Source: JAAYXU01 sp050942555
GTDB taxonomy: Bacteria; Bacillota; Clostridia; Christensenellales; UMGS416
Reading direction: 5' to 3'
Assembly: GCA_050942555.1 (NCBI GenBank)
Contig: JBMNNN010000063.1
Location: forward strand, 1 to 10,148
Length of the DNA stretch: 10,148 bases
Shown: piece after piece, positions 5,801 through 10,148 of the stretch
Position numbering within the stretch: position 1 is the first letter of the stretch
Layout: each line of letters opens with the position of its first letter
Notes under the pieces: generated by a model
The model's input: the letters and a program-made list of their open reading frames with translations, nothing else
What the model was told of the DNA's origin: nothing
Database searches by the model: none
Made by a program: the position numbers and the translations under genes

Positions 5801-8089
5801 ATGAAAACGCGAAGATATGCTAAATCGCTGTACCTTCGGCTGTTGTTCACCTATCTGCCTATGGTCGTGGTGGCAGTTTTTTTGATTACGCTGCTTCTGA
5901 CCTATACGACCGGGAACTATATGACTAAAGCCATGGACGAGCTCTATGCGACGACCATTGACTCCACGGCCGACGTGCTGGACAGCAAGCTGAGCGGCGT
6001 GATCAATACGTTGTTCCAGCTGGCGTGCAACCGGAAGATCAATGATCTGAGAACGGTTCCCGAGCCGTATTCGGTCGAGGACCTGTATATGATCGCCGAT
6101 ATCGTCGACGAGCTCTCGACCGCCGCGGTATGCGACGATATGATCGAGAAGATCTATATCTATAACCCCCGGAAAGACTATATCCTTACCGGAAAAGCCA
6201 AATTCGGCATACGGTATTTCTTCGGCGACTGCTATCCCGAGCAGGAGCCGCACGAGATCATAGACAAGATCACCGGGACCGGTCAGCGCGGTTTTTTCTC
6301 GGTTCCGCATGGCGATTCGCTCACGCTGACGCTGGTCATGTCCACCCCGCTCATCTCGATGAATCCCGAGCTCTACCTCTGTGCGATCCTCAACGAGCAG
6401 CAGCTCAAGAGCCCCGCCGTGATCACGCTGGAGGAAAACGAGAACCTGATTTTCCTCAACGACAAAAAGGAAATCGTTTATAACTATAATCCCGGCTTTG
6501 ACGGCGGGCAGTGGAGCGACGATATCGACGAGATCGTCGCGCGCACCGGAGCCCTCGCGTACCCGACCGTATCGGCCCGGACCGGCCTTACCTATCTCTA
6601 CATGACGCAGAGCTCGTTCGTGCGCGATCACCTGCTGCGCGTTACGCTGTACGCGCTGCTCATCGGCTCGGCTACCATCGTTGCGGTGGTCATACTGGTG
6701 ATCGTGGCAAGCCGCCGTATCAGCATGCCCGTGGCGTCGCTTGTCAAGTTCTTCCGAAGCCGGGACAAGGAGCCCGCTCCGGTGGGGGACCTGGATCTAA
6801 TCCGGGACAAGGTATTCGAGCTCTACCGCAGCCAGGACGAAATGACACGCCGCATGGAGAGCGTGAACGCCGCCGCGCTCGAGTGGGTGCTGGGCCGCCT
6901 TTTCAGCCGCACCAGCGTCGCCGCACGGCAGGCAGAGACGATGCGCGAAATGAACCTGTCGTTCGCAAGGCCCCACATGATCGCCTGCATATTCAAGATA
7001 CTGCGGTACCCGTCGCTGCAGAAGCGGTATACCGAGTCCGCATTCGCCGAGCTAAAGGAGAAGCTGACGACGCTCATCAAAACGCAGCTGCAGCCCAGCG
7101 CCGATACCTATATCGTGCACAGAGAAAGCCTGCTCATCGTATCGGTGAATTACAGCGGCAACCCGCGGTCTTTCCGGGAAGCGCTGCAGGAGCAGCTCTA
7201 CGGTCTGCAAAACATATTCAAAAGCTCGCTCGCTCTCGATGTGCACGCGGTGGTAGGGGATTTGGTGGAGCCCGACGGGAACGACACGGCGGCGCAGCTG
7301 GACGCGCTGTACCGCTCTTTCCTCTCGGCGGAAAGGTGCCTGGGGCTGCTGTTCTTTATGCGGGAGCCCGTGATCATACTCGATGCGCCCGAGAAGCTCG
7401 CTTCGGCCGATAGGATATACCGTTTCCCCGAGGAGTCGGAGCAGACGCTGATGAACCATCTCTTCGCAGGACGCAGCCAGGAGGCCGTGTCGGCGATGCG
7501 CCAGATCATCGAGTACAACCGCGCCTGCGATTACGCCAACATGCGGCAGCTGTTAAGCGAGCTACTATCGGTGGCGGTCAAAACGCTCCTTAAATCAAAC
7601 GCGAACCTCGAAGATGTGCTCAAGCCCAGAAGCTCCCTGATCGCGGAGCTCGAGGCATGCGACACGCTGTACGATACCCTGGACTATATCGACGGGGTGT
7701 ACCGGCAGGTGGGCGAGTATTTCCGCTCGCTGAGCATGAAGTGGCCCATGACCAAGGCCGACGTGATGCGCTTTATCGAGGATAATTACGTCTACAACAT
7801 CGGCATCAGCGACGCCGCGGAACATTTCGGCCTCTCGGTGGGATACTTCAGCCGCGTATTCAAGCAGATGATGAACGAAACGTTCCTCGAATATCTCAAC
7901 AGCTTCCGGGTCGGAAAAGCCGAGAACATGATACTCGAAAACCGTATACCGCTAAAGGATATAGCTGAAAAAGCAGGATTTGCGAGCTATAAGTCCTTTA
8001 CGCGCGCGTTTCGGAAAGTAACGCTGAGCACGCCTTTTGAGTACAAGCAGAAAATGCTGGGAACAGAGTGCGTTGCCAACGAAGAATAG
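5801..8089 (+). CDS. Membrane-anchored AraC-family transcriptional regulator (YesN-like one-component sensor)
   Basis: This 762-residue protein combines sensing and DNA binding in one chain. A membrane helix at about 14-36 is followed by an extracellular region (about 37-278) of the size and pattern of a Cache-type sensor, ending with TGLTYLYMTQSS. A second helix lies at about 279-303, followed by a HAMP-like RRISMPVASLVKFF (305-318). A cytoplasmic linker of about 330 residues leads to the C-terminal AraC domain: first helix-turn-helix around 668-690 (ISDAAEHFGLSVGYFSRVFK) and second around 717-740 (PLKDIAEKAGF, then SFTRAFRK), ending STPFEYKQ. ATG 5801 is preceded by GGAGTGA (5789-5795); an in-frame GTG at 5792 overlaps that site and is less likely. 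It sits directly after the transporter genes, whose operon it probably activates in response to the sugar. Family-level function is well supported; ligand and target sites are inferred. Confidence 0.92.
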   Translation: MKTRRYAKSLYLRLLFTYLPMVVVAVFLITLLLTYTTGNYMTKAMDELYATTIDSTADVLDSKLSGVINTLFQLACNRKINDLRTVPEPYSVEDLYMIADIVDELSTAAVCDDMIEKIYIYNPRKDYILTGKAKFGIRYFFGDCYPEQEPHEIIDKITGTGQRGFFSVPHGDSLTLTLVMSTPLISMNPELYLCAILNEQQLKSPAVITLEENENLIFLNDKKEIVYNYNPGFDGGQWSDDIDEIVARTGALAYPTVSARTGLTYLYMTQSSFVRDHLLRVTLYALLIGSATIVAVVILVIVASRRISMPVASLVKFFRSRDKEPAPVGDLDLIRDKVFELYRSQDEMTRRMESVNAAALEWVLGRLFSRTSVAARQAETMREMNLSFARPHMIACIFKILRYPSLQKRYTESAFAELKEKLTTLIKTQLQPSADTYIVHRESLLIVSVNYSGNPRSFREALQEQLYGLQNIFKSSLALDVHAVVGDLVEPDGNDTAAQLDALYRSFLSAERCLGLLFFMREPVIILDAPEKLASADRIYRFPEESEQTLMNHLFAGRSQEAVSAMRQIIEYNRACDYANMRQLLSELLSVAVKTLLKSNANLEDVLKPRSSLIAELEACDTLYDTLDYIDGVYRQVGEYFRSLSMKWPMTKADVMRFIEDNYVYNIGISDAAEHFGLSVGYFSRVFKQMMNETFLEYLNSFRVGKAENMILENRIPLKDIAEKAGFASYKSFTRAFRKVTLSTPFEYKQKMLGTECVANEE

Positions 8090-8106
8090 GATAGAGGAGA
8101 AAAAAT

Positions 8107-9120
8107 ATGATGGATTCTGCAGCAGTCAAACAACTGGCCAAAAGGTGCGGGGCGGATATCGTGGGCATCGCTTCGATGGACCGCTTCGAGGGCGCTCCGC
8201 CGCAGTTCGACCCGCGGTTCATCATGCCCAAGGCGAAGTCGCTGATCGTATGCGGGTTCCGCATCATGCGCGGTTCGTTCCGGGGCGTCGAGGAGGGGAC
8301 GCTGTTTACGAACTATTCGGCGATGGGCTACGGCTTTATCAACCAGCACGTCATGCCGCTCAACGCCCGGTACGTAGCCGCCGCCATCGAAGACGAGGGG
8401 TACGAGGCGATACCGCTCGCGTACCATTTCGGGTGGAGCGCCGTCGAGTACGCGACCGGCGAGTGGAAGCACGGCAAGCCCCACAGCCGGCCGGTAGCGC
8501 CCGGCAAGCCCTATCCCGACGTCATGATACACGTGCGCATCGCGGCCTACCTGGCGGGCCTGGGGGAGATCGGATACAGCAAGGTTTTCCTGACGCCCGA
8601 GTACGGCCCGCGCGTCCGCTTCGGTATGATCATGACCGAAATGCCGCTCGAGCCCGACCCGGTCATGAAGCCCGGAACGCTGTGCAACCGGTGCATGGCC
8701 TGCGTCCGCGAATGTCCCGGGGGCGCCATCAGCGAAACCGAGACCGTGAAGGTGCGTCTGGCCGGAAACGACGTCGAGTGGGGCAAGCTGGACGTCAATA
8801 AATGCAGCTACGCCTTCCGCGGCGCGGAAAAGGTCGCCGACGGCGAGCGCGGCACGTTCCTGCCGCCCGAGCTTTCCAAGAGCCTTGCCGGACGGGAGGA
8901 CGCGTTCAAGCCGTCGAGCCTGAATCCGTTCTACAAGAAGCAGACCATGCAGTTTACCCACGGCGAGGCCATCTGCGCCGGAAAGGGATGCATGCGCGCG
9001 TGCATGATCAATCTCGAAAAACGGGGCGTGCTGAAGAACCGGTTCAAGGAACCCTTCCGCACGGGTTCGCTGTGGTCCATCGACTGGTCGGACTACGACC
9101 CGGATCATATGGACAGGTAG
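8107..9120 (+). CDS. QueG-like iron-sulfur protein with double [4Fe-4S] domain, function uncertain
   Basis: This 337-residue protein resembles the epoxyqueuosine reductase/reductive dehalogenase group, whose members use two [4Fe-4S] clusters and, in the studied cases, a cobalamin. The signature AGLGEIGYSKVFLTPEYGPR (150-169) matches the QueG-type core. The first cluster motif is canonical: C193-x2-C196-x2-C199-x3-C203-P. The segment NKCSYAFRG (231-239) with C233 corresponds to the RCISYLTIE region of QueG. The last cysteines are C290-x4-C295-x3-C299, followed by Met instead of the usual Pro, so all eight cluster ligands can be accounted for but with unusual spacing. The QueG catalytic Asp is not clearly in place and no HEAT-like extension follows, so I do not call it queG. 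A GAGGAG site (8094-8099) precedes ATG 8107; the adjacent ATG at 8110 is an alternative. It starts 17 bases after the AraC gene and is probably co-transcribed with it. Confidence 0.75.
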   Translation: MMDSAAVKQLAKRCGADIVGIASMDRFEGAPPQFDPRFIMPKAKSLIVCGFRIMRGSFRGVEEGTLFTNYSAMGYGFINQHVMPLNARYVAAAIEDEGYEAIPLAYHFGWSAVEYATGEWKHGKPHSRPVAPGKPYPDVMIHVRIAAYLAGLGEIGYSKVFLTPEYGPRVRFGMIMTEMPLEPDPVMKPGTLCNRCMACVRECPGGAISETETVKVRLAGNDVEWGKLDVNKCSYAFRGAEKVADGERGTFLPPELSKSLAGREDAFKPSSLNPFYKKQTMQFTHGEAICAGKGCMRACMINLEKRGVLKNRFKEPFRTGSLWSIDWSDYDPDHMDR

Positions 9121-9140
9121 CGGGGAAGCTGCGCTATAAT
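9110..9140 (+). promoter_or_regulatory. Candidate promoter before the isomerase gene
   Basis: A perfect TATAAT (9135-9140) stands out in otherwise very GC-rich DNA just after the iron-sulfur gene stop. The best -35-like match is TGGACA (9110-9115), 19 bases upstream, which is at the long end of workable spacing and lies at the 3' end of the preceding gene. Transcription would start near 9147, a few bases before the hairpin at 9151-9181, placing that hairpin at the very 5' end of the mRNA. Confidence 0.35.
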
Positions 9141-9150
9141 GGACCTGATC

Positions 9151-9181
9151 GCAGCGCGGCGCATCACCCGCGCCGCGCTGC
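9151..9181 (+). repeat. Perfect 12-bp inverted repeat (strong RNA hairpin) in the iron-sulfur/isomerase spacer
   Basis: GCAGCGCGGCGC (9151-9162) and GCGCCGCGCTGC (9170-9181) are perfect complements around the 7-base loop ATCACCC. The stem is almost all G and C, so the RNA would fold very stably. It is followed by CTTATATACACC rather than a T-tract, so it is not a standard intrinsic terminator. It could mark the 3' end of the iron-sulfur transcript, act as a stabilising hairpin for an intercistronic RNA, or sit at the 5' end of an isomerase transcript. The structure is seen directly; the role is inferred. Confidence 0.85.
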
Positions 9182-9231
9182 CTTATATACACCGAAATGC
9201 ATATCATAACGGCAGAAAAGAGGGAACGCAC

Positions 9232-10065
9232 ATGAAATGGCCCATCGGCACCATCCGATCGATCGCGCAGATACTGGAATCGGGCGTCGACGATCTCAGG
9301 GAAATGGGCATGGATACGCTGCAGCTCCGGCTGGGCGACGCCCGCCTGCACGACGAGGAGACGCTCGAGCGGCTGCCTGGCGCGCTGGGCGATTTTCCGG
9401 TCATGACGGCTGCGGTGGGCTGGCCCGGCCCGGCCGTATGGCGCAGCTTCCGGGAGGGCCCGAAGACGCTGGGCATCATACCGCCCGCGACCCGGAAGGA
9501 GCGGATGGATTCGCTGCTGCGCGGCGTCGAGATCGCGGGACGGCTTAATATACCGCTGGCGCAGACGCATTTCGGATACATCCCCGAGGAGCCGGACGAC
9601 GAGCGGTACGCGGCCGCGGTGGACTGCCTGCGCACGATCGCGCGCCATGCCGCGCCGCTGGGCGTCGCGTTCTGCCTGGAGACAGGCCAGGAGACGCCGG
9701 TCACGCTGCGGAGGCTGGTCGAGGACGCCGGAGAGGACAACATTGCCATCAATCTGGACCCGGCCAATCTCCTCATGTACGGCAAGGGCAATCCGACCGA
9801 CGCCGTCGATATATTCGGGACGCTGATACGCAGCATGCATATCAAGGACGGCGACTACCCGACCGATATGTACCATCTGGGCGAGGAATATCCGGTGGGG
9901 CAGGGCAGGGTGGATTTTATCGCCATCTTCAGAAAGCTCAGAAAGCTGCGCTTTCACGGGCCGCTGATCATCGAGCGGGAGATATCCGGACCGCAGCAGA
10001 TCGTCGATATCCGCAATACCGTCGGCCTGCTGCGCCGGTGGATCGATGAGCTGGATGCCGAATAA
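9232..10065 (+). CDS. Sugar phosphate isomerase/epimerase (AP endonuclease 2-type TIM barrel)
   Basis: This 277-residue protein belongs to the xylose isomerase-like TIM-barrel superfamily, whose members isomerise or epimerise sugars, inosose or hydroxy-keto acids using a divalent metal. Candidate metal-binding residues are spaced as expected: Glu150 in FCLETGQE, Asp176 in INLDPANL, His203 in SMHIKDGD and Glu248 or Glu250 in LIIERE. THFGYIP (112-118) supplies a further conserved histidine. I chose ATG 9232 because it follows a GAGGG site (9220-9224) by 7 bases; an in-frame ATG at 9139 would add 31 residues encoded by the strong hairpin and lacks a ribosome binding site. The gene follows the iron-sulfur gene after a 111-base spacer and may have its own promoter. 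It probably processes the sugar taken up by the nearby transporter. The exact substrate cannot be inferred, because this family is functionally diverse. Confidence 0.88.
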   Translation: MKWPIGTIRSIAQILESGVDDLREMGMDTLQLRLGDARLHDEETLERLPGALGDFPVMTAAVGWPGPAVWRSFREGPKTLGIIPPATRKERMDSLLRGVEIAGRLNIPLAQTHFGYIPEEPDDERYAAAVDCLRTIARHAAPLGVAFCLETGQETPVTLRRLVEDAGEDNIAINLDPANLLMYGKGNPTDAVDIFGTLIRSMHIKDGDYPTDMYHLGEEYPVGQGRVDFIAIFRKLRKLRFHGPLIIEREISGPQQIVDIRNTVGLLRRWIDELDAE

Positions 10066-10074
10066 GCACCCGGG

Positions 10075-10148
10075 TCACGGCGAGCGCATCACGCTGCTGG
10101 GCGTTTTGCCGGTGGCCTTTTTAAATGCGCGGCTGAAGTAATAGACAT
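10075..10148 (-). CDS. AraC-family transcriptional regulator, C-terminal fragment (5' end outside window)
   Basis: On the - strand, reading from the right edge, 23 codons end at a TGA (complement of 10075-10077). They read VYYFSRAFKKATGKTPSSVM plus RSP. This is the end of the second helix-turn-helix of AraC/XylS proteins: the YFSRAFKKxTGxTPSxxR pattern is one of the most conserved parts of the family. Nothing else of the gene is visible, so its sensor domain is unknown. It points towards the isomerase gene, with 9 bases between the two stop codons. The match to the family is strong although the fragment is short. A second regulator beside this locus suggests either another sugar operon to the right or a second layer of control. 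Confidence 0.8.
   Translation of the reverse strand, partial: VYYFSRAFKKATGKTPSSVMRSP

Noticed and set aside
9139..9231. Longer N-terminus for the isomerase from ATG 9139
   Set aside because: The extra 31 residues are encoded by the perfect hairpin, have no ribosome binding site, and do not resemble the start of this family, which begins at the KWPIGTI segment.
7987..9957. Very long open frame on the - strand (about 650 codons) opposite the regulator end, iron-sulfur gene and isomerase
   Set aside because: It lies antisense to three genes with recognisable families and motifs, its translation is rich in Arg, His and Ala with no recognisable domain, and GC-rich coding DNA commonly leaves such an antisense frame open.
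10068..10075. 8-base palindrome ACCCGGGT between the convergent genes
   Set aside because: It has no loop and no T-tract, so it cannot form a terminator hairpin, and an 8-base palindrome is expected by chance in GC-rich DNA.

Overview
The window looks like a stretch of chromosome from a GC-rich member of the Bacillota, most likely Clostridia. The evidence is the gene content: a LplA/YtcP-type lipoprotein sugar ABC transporter without its own ATPase, a membrane-anchored YesN-type AraC regulator, strong AGGAGG-type ribosome binding sites and a tdh-kbl pair. The DNA is GC-rich in the genes, with one clearly AT-rich spacer (about 1950-2180). No taxon can be named with confidence. All complete genes are on the + strand; one gene fragment at the right edge is on the - strand.

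Left block (1-1901): the 3' end of threonine 3-dehydrogenase (tdh), complete glycine C-acetyltransferase (kbl), and a small unrecognised membrane protein that overlaps kbl by one base. Tdh and Kbl together convert threonine to glycine plus acetyl-CoA.

Middle block (1902-5774): an AT-rich promoter region with two candidate sigma-A-type promoters, then two CUT1-family permeases and a secreted lipoprotein solute-binding protein, closed by a clear intrinsic terminator. This is a carbohydrate (probably oligosaccharide) importer that must borrow an ATPase encoded elsewhere.

Right block (5801-10065): a 762-residue one-component regulator (two membrane segments, an extracellular sensor region and a C-terminal AraC DNA-binding domain), a QueG-like protein with two iron-sulfur clusters, and a TIM-barrel sugar phosphate isomerase/epimerase. 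The last two genes are separated by a perfect 12-bp hairpin with a TATAAT box just upstream. At the right edge, on the - strand, the last 23 codons of a second AraC-family regulator run convergently into the isomerase.

The likely logic is that the membrane AraC protein senses an extracellular or lipoprotein-bound sugar and activates the transporter, while the isomerase (and perhaps the iron-sulfur protein) act on the imported product. The substrate is not readable from sequence; no glycoside hydrolase lies in the window. I do not see convincing evidence of an undescribed system. The least ordinary items are the iron-sulfur protein in a sugar locus and the hairpin/TATAAT spacer after it.
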